DNA of 64,000 nucleotides from Deinococcus taeanensis. GTDB lineage: Bacteria > Deinococcota > Deinococci > Deinococcales > Deinococcaceae. The stretch's first letter is position 1; each line of letters starts with the position of its first letter. The notes under the pieces were generated by a model. It made no database searches. It saw nothing but the letters and a program-made list of their open reading frames with translations, and had not been told where the DNA came from. Of this stretch, positions 46,719 through 55,984 are shown piece by piece. The position numbers and the translations under genes were made by a program. The DNA lies in the NCBI RefSeq assembly GCF_020229735.1, contig NZ_CP083459.1, positions 62,001 through 126,000 of the forward strand, written 5' to 3'.

Positions 46719-46957
46719 GGGGCGGCGTAGCCGTCGAGGGTGGCGTATCGTGCTGCGTTCCACAGCTCAGGATCCGACTGACCGAAGCCCGCGAGGTCGT
46801 ACGTCACGACCTGGTGCGTGGCCTGAAAGGCGTCGACCTGATGACGGAAGATGCCCTGGTGGGAGCAGAAGCCGTGCGCGCACAGCAGGGTCCGCGGCCC
46901 GGCCCCGGTCACCGTGACGTGGGCGCGTTCGCCGAAGCTACGGTGAGTGACGGTCAT
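46719..46957 (-). pseudogene. RsbQ-like alpha/beta hydrolase, N-terminal fragment
   Basis: About 79 residues of an RsbQ/KAI2-type hydrolase remain: MTVTHRSFGERAHVTVTGAG, then LLCAHGFCSHQGIFRHQVDA, VVTYDLAGFGQSDPELW and ARYATLDGYA. After DGYA the similarity stops abruptly and the frame continues as junk. The nucleophile elbow and the catalytic Asp and His are absent, so it cannot be active. Its ATG overlaps the 3' end of the upstream PAS-GAF-HD-GYP gene by 20 bases, implying one operon. In Bacillus, RsbQ works with the PAS-domain phosphatase RsbP in energy-stress sensing; a comparable sensor-hydrolase pairing may have existed here. Confidence 0.8.
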
Positions 46958-49715
46958 GGTTGTGCGCCTGCTGGGCCTCACCAAATACAGGCAGCTGCAA
47001 GAAGGCGTCGACGACGCGGGCGTCGAGCAGGACGCCGGCCTCGCGGCGCAGCTGGGCGGCGGCGTCCTGGTGGGTCCAGGCTGTCTTGTAGGGCCGCTCG
47101 CTGGTCAGGGCGTCGTAGACGTCCACCACGGCAAAGACGCGGGCGGCGAGGGGAATGTCGGTGCCGGCGAGGCCGCGGGGGTAGCCGCTGCCGTTCCAGC
47201 GTTCCTGGTGGTACAGGACGACTTCGAGGGTGCCTGGCGGGAGGGAGGGGATGTGGTGCAGCATTTCGTAGCCGATACTCGGGTGGCGTTTGATGACGGC
47301 CCATTCATGGGGATCGAGCTGGCCGGGTTTGAGGAGGATGGCGTCGGGGATGGCGACCTTGCCGGTGTCGTGCAGGAAGGCCCCCCAGCGCAGGGCGTCG
47401 AGGTCGTGGCCGGTAAAGCCGAGGGCCTGACCGAGCTGCTCGGTGAGGGTGACGACGCGGTCGGTGTGCCCTTTGGTTTCGTAGTCCCGGTACTCCAGTG
47501 CCAGCCCCAATGCCCGCAGCGTCTCCTCCCGCGACGTGTTGAGTTGCGCCAGGTGGTGCTGGCGTTCCAGGGCGTGGCTCAGCCGGGCACTGACGTTACT
47601 CAGGAGCTGCCGGGTTCCGGGGCTGGTGGTGATGCCCTGATCGGTGCCGAAAGCAAGAATCGCCACAAGTTCACCCTGTCTGGTGATGGGCAGCACGCAC
47701 AGGGACACCCAGCGCTTGCGGGGCAGAGGTTCGGGTGGATCGAACACCGCCCGGGTTTCTTCCAGGAAGTACGCCTCGTTCCTCCTTAAAGCCCGGCGGA
47801 TGGACGCTGCGAACGGCAGATCGTAGAGGGCTTCCTCGGATGCCCCGGGGAGGGGCGGGTCACCAGCTTTGGCCAGGAACCGCACGGTCCGTTCTGAATA
47901 TTCGAAGGCGTACCCGTAGTCGTACTCGGTGAGATTCAGGCATTGACGAAGTGCCTCGGTGGCCAGGTCCACCGGCGAATGCAGCTGCTCGAGAGAAACG
48001 GTGAAGTTCAGCAGATGCTGATAGCGTTCGAGCTGTGCGCGGAGTTTCAAGTCGGCGAACTTCCGCTGATTGATCTCGTGGGTCGTTCCGATAAACCCGG
48101 TAATCTCGTTTGTCACCGGGTCCCGCAGGGCCTTGAAGGACGTCTCCACCCAGACGTCAGAGCCGTTCCTGTGGCGCAGCCGGTACTCGAACTTCTCGCG
48201 TTCAAACTCTGGCGTGAACCGGCGAAGAAAGGCGTCGCGCAGAGCAGGCTGATCCTCGGCGTGAACAACATGCAGGGGATCTGAATTGAGCAGCTCGTCC
48301 GGTTGGTACCCCAGCAGATCCCAGGCGGAAGGAGAGCAGTACTCAACCTTCCCGTCAACGGCGTACTGCCGCACGAGATCGCTGGAGTTGTCCGCCAGTC
48401 GCCTGAAGTTACGTTCACTGACCTCCAGGGCCTGCCGCGTCTGCGCCTGCTCCAGCTGGGCGAGCGTTCGGGCGGTGATGTCCCTCGAGTTGATCAGCAG
48501 GCCGCGGACGTGCGGGTGGTGCCGCAGGTCCACGCCGAGACTTTCCATCCAGACCCAGTGCCCGTCCCGGTGCTGAATCCGGTAGGTTGCCGTGATCGGG
48601 CCCCCGTCCGGGGCCAGGCGCGCCAGGGCGTGCTGGACCGGCGCGTGGTCGTCAGGATGAACCAGTTCGAACGCGTTCCGGCCCAGAAGCTCCGTCGGGG
48701 AATACCCGAGAACGCGCTCGACGGCGCCGCTTTCATAAGCGATGACCCCCTGCTCGCTGAGGACCGTCACGATATCGGAGGCGTTGCGCGTGACCGTGCG
48801 GTACCAGTCCTGTTCCCGCTGTAGGTCGTGGTACAGCCGGCTGCGGTCGAGGGCGGGCGCACACTGATCGGCGACGGTCAGCAGGAACTCCTGCTCGCCG
48901 GGTTCAAAGTGCCGGTCATCGTGAAAGGCCAGTGAGATGGCCCCGATGACGTTCGCGCCAACCATGAGCGGCAGCGCCGCCGCGCTCTGAAATGTCCGTG
49001 CATGAACCTCGTACATGTGAGCGTACTGCGCCCGGAACTCCGAATCCCTGAGGAAAATGGGACGCCGCTCGCGGATGGCGTCAGTAACCGGCGTCCGGAG
49101 CGTGACGGGAAACTGCTCCCAGCCGCTGATCGCCGCGTCGGTGTAACCCGCGTGCCCGATCAGGTCAAGCACCTGTCCGTCAGGCCGCAACAGGTAAATT
49201 CCCCCCGCGGCGGCCTCCATGGCACTTAAACCCTCGTTAAGCGCCGCGTCAACCACCTCCGAGACGTCATAGGTGGCGCTCAGGGCCCGGCTGATGCGGG
49301 CCAGCGCTGCGCGGTGCAGGTCCTGCGAGCGGCTGGCCGGCCGCAGATGAATCAGCAGGGCCTGAACATGGGGGTTCTCCAGGAAATGGGTGACTCGGCC
49401 TGTCAGCCACACCCAGCGTCCACTGGTGTGTTGAACGCGGAAGGTGGGCAGTTCGGCGGTCTGACCGGCCTGAAGGTGCCTGACCTGCAGGGCGAGCGCG
49501 GCGCGGTCCTCCAGATGGATCAGGCTGTACGCCGCCCAGCCGGTGGGCAGCGACCCCAGGGCGTTCTGCACCGCCGGGTTGGCGTATTGGATATGGTGCT
49601 GAGCGTTTAACAGGAGTGTAAGCTCCGGAGCGTGATGGGCCGCCTGGCACAGCAGCTCGAACCCGATTGGGGTGAGCGGGTTGGCACTGTGGGAAAGTCG
49701 AGCAGTGGGCAACAT
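46938..49715 (-). CDS. PAS-GAF-PAS-PAS-GAF-HD-GYP phosphodiesterase
   Basis: The 925-residue protein uses ATG 49715 (MLPTARLSHSANPLTPIGFE); the frame is open to GTG 49772 and that start is not excluded, as GGAGGG lies a long 12 bases before the ATG. An N-terminal PAS (about 20-130), a GAF (about 140-305), two PAS/PAC modules (about 305-430 and 430-560, ending DITARTLAQLE and TTHEINQRKFAD) and a second GAF (about 570-730) precede the HD-GYP domain. This has His782-Asp in FLHDTGKVAIPD and ERWNGSGYP with GYP at 844-846. It is expected to degrade cyclic-di-GMP under control of small ligands. A truncated RsbQ-like gene follows in the same operon. Confidence 0.94.
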   Translation of the reverse strand: MLPTARLSHSANPLTPIGFELLCQAAHHAPELTLLLNAQHHIQYANPAVQNALGSLPTGWAAYSLIHLEDRAALALQVRHLQAGQTAELPTFRVQHTSGRWVWLTGRVTHFLENPHVQALLIHLRPASRSQDLHRAALARISRALSATYDVSEVVDAALNEGLSAMEAAAGGIYLLRPDGQVLDLIGHAGYTDAAISGWEQFPVTLRTPVTDAIRERRPIFLRDSEFRAQYAHMYEVHARTFQSAAALPLMVGANVIGAISLAFHDDRHFEPGEQEFLLTVADQCAPALDRSRLYHDLQREQDWYRTVTRNASDIVTVLSEQGVIAYESGAVERVLGYSPTELLGRNAFELVHPDDHAPVQHALARLAPDGGPITATYRIQHRDGHWVWMESLGVDLRHHPHVRGLLINSRDITARTLAQLEQAQTRQALEVSERNFRRLADNSSDLVRQYAVDGKVEYCSPSAWDLLGYQPDELLNSDPLHVVHAEDQPALRDAFLRRFTPEFEREKFEYRLRHRNGSDVWVETSFKALRDPVTNEITGFIGTTHEINQRKFADLKLRAQLERYQHLLNFTVSLEQLHSPVDLATEALRQCLNLTEYDYGYAFEYSERTVRFLAKAGDPPLPGASEEALYDLPFAASIRRALRRNEAYFLEETRAVFDPPEPLPRKRWVSLCVLPITRQGELVAILAFGTDQGITTSPGTRQLLSNVSARLSHALERQHHLAQLNTSREETLRALGLALEYRDYETKGHTDRVVTLTEQLGQALGFTGHDLDALRWGAFLHDTGKVAIPDAILLKPGQLDPHEWAVIKRHPSIGYEMLHHIPSLPPGTLEVVLYHQERWNGSGYPRGLAGTDIPLAARVFAVVDVYDALTSERPYKTAWTHQDAAAQLRREAGVLLDARVVDAFLQLPVFGEAQQAHNHDRHSP

Positions 49716-49772
49716 AGTCCGGCGGATCCCTCCTCGGTCTGAAGCGTTCTGGAGAGACTGAACAGAGGTCAC

Positions 49773-50450
49773 GTTCCTGAGCAGAAGATTAGGGTTTGTG
49801 TTCTTCCTTTCCCCTCACAACAGACGAACTAAATGGAGCCGGTAAGGTCGGCAATGCTATTCAGGCGTCGTTGGCCCTCCTGGCCAACCGGAAGGGCCTC
49901 CCCTGGCCAGGGCGTGGCGATCAGACCACAAGACCCCATCGAGGTATCCGCCAGACGTGGGCTTGCCGCTATAAGGCTCTTTTCTTTGAGCGGAGAGGCT
50001 CCCAGCGCCGGTGCAAAGCGGTCGGGCCCGCCCGTCAGGTCGTGCGGTCGCCCTGGCCAGCGGATACCCACCGAGGGCTCCTGCTTCATGCGAACTCGCG
50101 GCGGTGCTCAATGGCGCCCCTGCTGCAGCGGACGACGCCCGCCGAAGTCTTCTTTGACGGTAGGCACAATCGCTCCCCCACTGTCATGACCCCCGCAGGG
50201 TTAGGGTTTTGCCTGCCTCCTTCATGCTGGGCTTCGTGATCGGCACGCTGGGTAACCCTGATCATGGGGAAATGAAGGAGGCGCGGGGTGGGAGCCGCTG
50301 CTGGGCGCATGGTCCCCACGGCGTTCCGGACGACACCCGCGCGGGCCTTACCTCTGACAGAACGGGCACGGGGCCCTGCCTGTGCACCGCGCGGCCCTTG
50401 CCCCTGTCGGGGGGCCACCAGGACGTCGCAAGGTGGCCTGGAACATGGCA
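49773..50450. other. intergenic, no gene recognised
   Basis: Divergent space between the HD-GYP gene and the receiver gene. Overlapping frames on both strands give no recognisable protein. The receiver promoter box is at 50451-50456. Confidence 0.4.
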
Positions 50451-50464
50451 TAGCATGATGGACT

Positions 50465-50926
50465 ATGCCAAGCGGTGCGCACGAGACCCTCTCCCTGATG
50501 GTGGTTGATGATCATGAACCCGACCGGATGCTGGTCGAGGAAGCCTTCGCGCTCCTGCCCTATCCGGTCAGGATTTACTGCTGTTCGACCGGGCCCGAAG
50601 CGCTGGCGTGGTTGCGCGACCCTGCCCGGCCGCGGCCGGACGTGATCCTGCTGGACCTGAACATGCCACTCATGACGGGGTTTGACGTCCTTCAGGCGAT
50701 TCGCGATGATCCGGCCCTGAGCGCGCAGCCGGTGGTGATTCTGTCGACTTCGGACGTCCCGGACGACATCCGGCGGGCGTACCACCTCCGGGCCGGGGCG
50801 TACTGTGTCAAACGGGTGGACTTTGCGGGGCTCCTCCAGCAGGTGGAAGCGATGGTGCGCTTCTGGCAGCATGCCCGGTTCCCTCACTGGCCTGCGGGTC
50901 AGACAGCCGGCGCGTCCGAGGCGTGA
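50465..50926 (+). CDS. Single-domain response regulator (Rcp1-like), paralogue 2
   Basis: A 153-residue receiver with Asp15-Asp16 in VVDDHEPD, phospho-acceptor Asp64 in ILLDLNMPLMTG, switch Thr in LSTSDVP and Lys in YCVKRVDF. STGPEALAWL and RPRPDVxLLD are shared word for word with the receiver at 18433-18882. TAGCAT (50451-50456) lies eight bases before the ATG, exactly as for that paralogue. There is no output domain and no adjacent kinase. It probably takes phosphate from one of the PAS/GAF kinases encoded at a distance. Confidence 0.93.
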   Translation: MPSGAHETLSLMVVDDHEPDRMLVEEAFALLPYPVRIYCCSTGPEALAWLRDPARPRPDVILLDLNMPLMTGFDVLQAIRDDPALSAQPVVILSTSDVPDDIRRAYHLRAGAYCVKRVDFAGLLQQVEAMVRFWQHARFPHWPAGQTAGASEA

Positions 50927-51079
50927 AGGGGCACTGGCTTCCGCCTTCGTGACCCGCGTTGGGGTCCACCGGTCACCGGGCTGTCCCGAAAAGGTGCGGG
51001 CCCCCGTCCAGCGGGCGCCCCTGGCCGCAGGCCGGCTGCCCAGCCTTCCTGTCTGTCATGGAGGCCTGGAAGCGCCGGG

Positions 51080-52255
51080 TTACAGGCGGAAACGGCGCAC
51101 CTGCAGGCGATACACCCCGCCGACATCCTCCCGCCAGGCGAGGACCACCGTTCCAGCGGCCTCGACCGCCACTGTCGGTGAACGTGCGTCCCGGGCGGCG
51201 TCCCGGTTGACGGTGCCGAACTGCTGCCACGCCCTGCCCGTCCAGCGGGCCAGTTGAATCCGGCCGAGTGAGCCGCGCTCCTCCACCCACGCCACCACCG
51301 GCTGACCGTCACGCGTCAGGGCGAACGAGGGGGCCGACGCAAAACCGGTGCTCACGGTGCCTCCAAGGGCTTCCCACTGTTCACCGGTCCACCGTGAGGT
51401 GAACAGGGTGTCGCGTCCCCCGGCGTCCTCCAGCCAGGCGACAACCGGCCGACCGCGCGGGTCAAGCGCGAGCAGCGGCGAAGTGACATACGTGGGGCCG
51501 TAACGGCTGAGCGGCCGGCCCAGGCGTAGCCAGCGGTCGCCTGACTGCCTTTTCACGACGACCTGACTGGTATACACGTCGCCTTCCAGCCAGGCGGCTG
51601 TGGCGTTCCCCTGTCGGTTCAGGGCCAGGGCCGGCTGACGACCGAACCGCGCCGCCTCATTCAGCGGCGCACTGCGAAGCCATTCTTTGCCTTGCCAGCG
51701 CCGGGCGGTCAGGAGGGTGCCAACGCCCTGACGGACATTCTCGCCCCAGATCAGAACGGGTTCGCCCTGCCAGGCGGCCACCGCGCGCGTTTTGGCCGCC
51801 TGGGGTGAACTGATCCCCAGGTACCGGTCAGGCCAGTTCGTCCAGGTGCCGTTCTGCCAGGCCCGGAACACCACCACGTCGTTGTCGCCGTAGTTCTCGT
51901 TCCAGGTCAGGACCGGGGTGCCTGCAGCGTCCAGGGTCAGATTGAGGCGCGCGGCCGGGCGCGGCTGGTCGTAGTTCAGCACGTCGCCCAGGGGAGTCCA
52001 GCGTCCATCGGCCCACCGCCAGGCCCGGACCGTGCGGGCCGTGAACGTTCCCCGACCGGTACGGGCTGAACCGTTGTCGGTGATCGCGGCGAGGATAAGG
52101 TGACCCTGCGCATCTGCCGCCAGCTGGAGGTCCCGGACGGGCGCGCCGCCCTGAACGGTGGGCGGGGCCAGGACCGGCGAGCGGTCGGCGCCCCCTGCGA
52201 GCGCTGCACTGAGCAGCGGGGTCAGGAGGAGGAAACGAACGCTGAACTTGGGCAT
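51080..52255 (-). CDS. Secreted beta-propeller-like repeat protein
   Basis: The 391-residue protein begins MPKFSVRFLLLTPLLSAALA, a Sec signal peptide cleaved near AGGA-D, with AGGAGG five bases before the ATG. At least six repeats of about 50-60 residues share the pattern P-x-L-A-L-x(3-5)-G-x-P-V-V-A-W, then a strand and RW-x-G-x-x-W-x-x-L-G (for example LALDPRGRPVVAWLEDAGGR and RWTGEQWEALGGTV). This indicates a beta-propeller. It has no catalytic motif and no lipobox. It is exported and may bind ligand or cell wall. No neighbouring partner was found, and no family name is given. Confidence 0.8.
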   Translation of the reverse strand: MPKFSVRFLLLTPLLSAALAGGADRSPVLAPPTVQGGAPVRDLQLAADAQGHLILAAITDNGSARTGRGTFTARTVRAWRWADGRWTPLGDVLNYDQPRPAARLNLTLDAAGTPVLTWNENYGDNDVVVFRAWQNGTWTNWPDRYLGISSPQAAKTRAVAAWQGEPVLIWGENVRQGVGTLLTARRWQGKEWLRSAPLNEAARFGRQPALALNRQGNATAAWLEGDVYTSQVVVKRQSGDRWLRLGRPLSRYGPTYVTSPLLALDPRGRPVVAWLEDAGGRDTLFTSRWTGEQWEALGGTVSTGFASAPSFALTRDGQPVVAWVEERGSLGRIQLARWTGRAWQQFGTVNRDAARDARSPTVAVEAAGTVVLAWREDVGGVYRLQVRRFRL

Positions 52256-53643
52256 CTGGGCCTCCTGGGGTGAGGAACAGCGGGACGGTCTGCGCAGTGG
52301 TGGTGCGGTCTATTGTGTACCGCCACGGTAGAGAAAACCATGTGACGGGCAGGCACGCCCACAGGAAGGGATCGAGAAGTCTGAAGAAACACGCCTGATA
52401 TGTGGTGATGGGGCTTCCCGCACGGAGGCGCCTGGGCCGGCAGAGAACTAGGAATCCCGCCGGATCAGCCGGTCACTTCCACCGCAGGCATATGCGGGGT
52501 CAGTAGGGCATGTGCTCCTGGGAGCGTCCTGACCTGCTGCGGGGCGGGAACGGCTGAGGAACGCTGTGACGAAGGGGGGTGATCCCCGCCTCTAAGGTCA
52601 CCGAGCCTGCCCTGGAACGCTCAGGGACCGGGGGCGCCGCTCTTTGGGAGGGGCCTCACCCCCAGCCAGCTCAGAATGGTCAGGCGATAATTTTTTGCCA
52701 CCCGGCCGAGGTCCAACCTGGTGTTATTCCACCAGCTCGCCACACCGTCGGCTGCTGTGCTGGTCGATATGAACGGTCTCATGCTGTTCCAACGAGGGGC
52801 ACTCGTTTCCGACGACTGGGGTGCCGGACAGACCTGTGGGCATCCTCAACCGGCCCAGACTGAGTTGCCCGCGGCCACTGGCGACCAGTTCGGCCACTTC
52901 CTCGTGTTCGGCGCGTGTATGCGTTACGTCAAGGCCAGGCATGGGGGTTCAGGCGCCGGGGAGTGGGGCGGGCGTCACCTCATCATTGAGGGTGCTGCGG
53001 CAGGCCGAGCAGCGGTCGGCTCAGTCCCCTGTAGGTCACAGGTTGCATGCTCTACATCGCCATCGCCGCGTGGCTGGCATCAACGATAACGGCCTGACCT
53101 GCGGGCGTCAGCCTGCGCCGTGCCCTCAACGCCATGCAGGCGCTCGGAGCGGAGCCGAAGAGCTGGACGACCCAGGCGGGTGGCTGCGATGCTTGTGAAG
53201 GCTGGGGAGGCTGGTGGGGGTGAGGTTTGCGATTCCGGCGGGCGGCAATATCGGGGTGCCGAAAGCCTGCACTGGCCGCTGCTGGATCTGGCCTGCCTCC
53301 TCCCACGTACTGCGTCCAGTCATGGTTTGCTTGTTTCAAGCGCAGCCGCGCACCATGCCGTGCGCGGCAGGTACGGTGCTCCGGTGAACCTCAGGCTCGC
53401 TGACATTTAGGGTGCTCGTGCATGTGGCGCCAGCTGACGTTGGGGCACCATGAATTGCTCCAGGGCTGGCCGGGTGGCGGGACTGACCTTGTACACCGCT
53501 ATTCCACTGTTCCTTGGCGCCTTACCGCCCACCACCCTCTGCTGGGCGAGCCGTCATCGTCGGTTGCGTGGGGACTTCTAAAACGGAAGTGGAAGCGACG
53601 GCCTGATTCAGGAGACAACTCGGACCGTGCGGAACTGCAGCTT
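52256..53643. other. intergenic, no gene recognised
   Basis: About 1.4 kb, the longest empty stretch. Many short frames on both strands, some 60-120 codons, but none with a convincing start site and protein-like motifs. It could hold eroded insertion-sequence or gene remnants. Confidence 0.4.
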
Positions 53644-54057
53644 TCAGGCGTGAATGGTCCGGCAGTGGGCCCAGTAGCGCAGAAAGCACTCGATCTGGTT
53701 CACGAAGGCGGGGAAGTCCTGGGCTTTGACCAGGTATGAACTGGCATAGAGGGTGTAGGCGGCCGTCACGTCCTCAGGGGCGCCGGAGGTGCTCATCATC
53801 ACGACGGGAATAGGGGCCAGCCGGGTGTCAGTCTTCAGGGCCTGCAGGACTTCGAAACCGTTCATCAGGGGCATGTTGATGTCCAGCAGGATGACTTCCG
53901 GCAGGTCGTCGGTGGTCTGGAGGATTTCGAGTGCTTGAGGGCCGTCGCTGGCAGAGGTAAGGTGACAGTCGGGGCAGAGTTCCGCGAATGCCTCTCTGGC
54001 GAGCAACTGATCGTGGGGGTTGTCGTCAATGAGAAGAAAGCGCCGGGGAACCGTCAT
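53644..54057 (-). CDS. Single-domain response regulator (Rcp1-like), paralogue 3
   Basis: A 137-residue receiver with Asp11-Asp12 in LLIDDNPHDQ, phospho-acceptor Asp59 in ILLDINMPLMNG, switch Ser/Thr in MMSTSGAP and Lys in YLVKAQDF. It is clearly related to the receivers at 18433 and 50465 but more divergent (SASDGPQALEIL). TATCAT (54064-54069) ends six bases before the ATG on the minus strand; GGAGG just before the ATG is too close to be an ideal ribosome site. It has no output domain. Partner kinase unknown. Confidence 0.93.
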   Translation of the reverse strand: MTVPRRFLLIDDNPHDQLLAREAFAELCPDCHLTSASDGPQALEILQTTDDLPEVILLDINMPLMNGFEVLQALKTDTRLAPIPVVMMSTSGAPEDVTAAYTLYASSYLVKAQDFPAFVNQIECFLRYWAHCRTIHA

Positions 54058-55011
54058 GCCTCCATGATAAAGGCCAGATGAAAACAGTCTGTGCCTCCGA
54101 TTGCTGGATGCAGGGACGTTGATTCACAACGGAACGGGAGGTTTCTGTTGCCAGGGCTTTTCACAGAGCCGGGTGGTGAGGCCACGCCGTTCTTCCTGTC
54201 CTCCTGCTCCTGACCCCAGCGCGGGTGCACAACCGGACCCGGTGAAGCGGCAGGCCTGAGCAGCGTGGGGTGTCCCCGGCTTTATGGAACGCGTGGATGC
54301 GACGCCCGGACGCGGGCGGGGCGCACCTGGAGGCCGGATTGCCGGGCATCAGTCCAGTGACGGACCGGCCGTTTAGGACCGACGCCGCTCTGTCCCGGCG
54401 CAGTTTCAGGCTGACGAACCCTCCGATCAGCAGAGGGATCGGGGCAAAGGAGAAGGGTCTACGCGGGGAACCCCAGTGCAGAAGAGCCAGAAGAGGTCTG
54501 CGCGTCGGCGTACTGAACCTTTGGAGGCTCCCCTCTACGGCCCTGACCAGAACGCGTAAGCGGAGGACAGGGCGCGCAGACTGCGTTGCCGCCCCTTTCC
54601 TCAGGGCAGAAAAGCGCCCGACGCAGGACACATCGGGCGCGGGACTTCCGGCTTCACTCGGCCGGGTGCTCTTTTAAGCTGGTTGTAGTCTGACCGGAGA
54701 CCCTGGCCCCCCCCTGAGAACGGCGTTGATGTGGGTTCATGCGTACTTCGTGGGGTCTTGAGGTTTGGCGTCCTTTCACACCCGCAGGGCGTATGTGGCT
54801 GCAGGTGCGCGATTGTTCTCGACGTCCAGCGACGGTTGACGTCCGGTCCGGTATCCACACGCCCTCCTTGTCTGCCAGGGTGTTCCGGGCTCCGCAGCGC
54901 AGGCAGGTTGTTGCGCCATCCCTCGGATAGGCGGGTAATGAGCGTCCGGTATTCAGGGGTCAGGGGGGAACTGCCGGGCCTGCTGGAGCTGAACAGGAGC
55001 AGCGCGCAGCG
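54058..55011. other. intergenic, with a minus-strand terminator
   Basis: About 0.95 kb. The only clear element is the hairpin at 54614-54640. Minus-strand frames at about 54654-54860 are short and unconvincing, so a non-coding transcript is possible. Confidence 0.4.
54614..54640 (-). terminator. Rho-independent terminator with no assigned gene
   Basis: On the minus strand GCGCCCGA and TCGGGCGC form an 8-bp GC-rich stem with an 11-base loop, followed by TTTTCTG. No obvious protein gene lies upstream on that strand, so it may end a small RNA transcribed leftward from about 54850. Confidence 0.6.
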
Positions 55012-55022
55012 TACGCTGGGCC

Positions 55023-55556
55023 ATGACCATCCGAAACCTGAAGGCGCTGGCCGCTCAGGGTGTGTCCGCGTGGCAGGCCAGCATGCCCCTTGGCGCGACC
55101 CTCGGCGCGGTCGTGCCGGACGCCGAGCGTGTGTTCTTCACCGTAGTCTGTGGCGACCAGGGCGCGTTTGTGCAGGTGCCCGCGTGGGAGATGACGGTCC
55201 CCGTCGCGTGGGAGGCCGCCGCAGCGCACCTGCTGAACCTCATTCAGGACAACAGGCTGCGGCCGCTGGAGGATGGCCGGGTGCCGCTGGAGAAGTGGAT
55301 TGTGCCGACCCACGTGCCGGTGCGCGGCGCGGCGCCGGACCAGGGCGTCGACCTGGCGGCACTCCTGCCGGATGAACGGGCCCGGTGGGCGGTCGCGGCG
55401 GCCCTGGAAGACGGCGAAGCGCACCTGGAACTCCACGGTGAGGTGGTCTGGTTCGCCGAGCCGCGCTACGGTTCACTGGTTCCCCTGGCGGAACTGAATT
55501 ACGACGAGGAACTGGGGCTCGTGGACCAGCGGGTGTTTCCGGCAGAACACATCTAA
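55023..55556 (+). CDS. Hypothetical protein, 177 residues, paralogue B
   Basis: The start ATG 55023 follows TACGCT (55012-55017) by five bases, the same box as in front of paralogue A (40030-40563). The two proteins have the same length and align without gaps by eye. Shared blocks include GDQGAFVQVPAWEMT, LELHGE, RWAVAAALE, YDEELGLVDxRxFPAEH and the LPDDR/LPDER segment. It is cytoplasmic and acidic. Function unknown. The strong conservation of a few blocks suggests ligand or partner contact. Confidence 0.85.
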   Translation: MTIRNLKALAAQGVSAWQASMPLGATLGAVVPDAERVFFTVVCGDQGAFVQVPAWEMTVPVAWEAAAAHLLNLIQDNRLRPLEDGRVPLEKWIVPTHVPVRGAAPDQGVDLAALLPDERARWAVAAALEDGEAHLELHGEVVWFAEPRYGSLVPLAELNYDEELGLVDQRVFPAEHI

Positions 55557-55984
55557 GCGGCCCGGAGGCGCCAGTCATGGGCAGCGAAGGGCGATGGTAC
55601 ACCGGGGCCTGATGTCCACTGCACGGCGAGCAGCTTCGTTCCGTGGGCGCGGCCACAGCTGAAGCACCGAACGCGCAGGGCAGCGTGAGCCAGCCCTGAG
55701 CCGAGACACCACCCCTGCGGTTCTGCAGGTGAGACGCAGAGAGGTGAACAAACGCGTCAGGCACGCAACCATGCAGCTGGAACAGGTTCAACAGTGGTTC
55801 ATTCAGGGGGGCTCCAGGCCCAGGCGTAAACTTTCAGGCCGGGTGACCGTCACTGCCCCCCTCACGGGCAGGGTCCGGGCGGCGCCCAGCGACAGACGTG
55901 CAGCCGACCCGGTCGTTCGCACAGTTCAGCCGTCCGGCGAGCGCCTATGCTGAGGGCCACTTGACCCGCCAAGGAGAGCCCGGC
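55557..55984. other. intergenic, no gene seen
   Basis: About 0.43 kb between paralogue B and the CrtA-like gene; AAGGAG for the latter lies just before 55985. No other element recognised. Confidence 0.4.

Noticed and set aside
46947..47789. 280-codon plus-strand frame, Gly/Val-rich
   Set aside because: Antisense to the HD-GYP domain; low-complexity composition typical of shadows.
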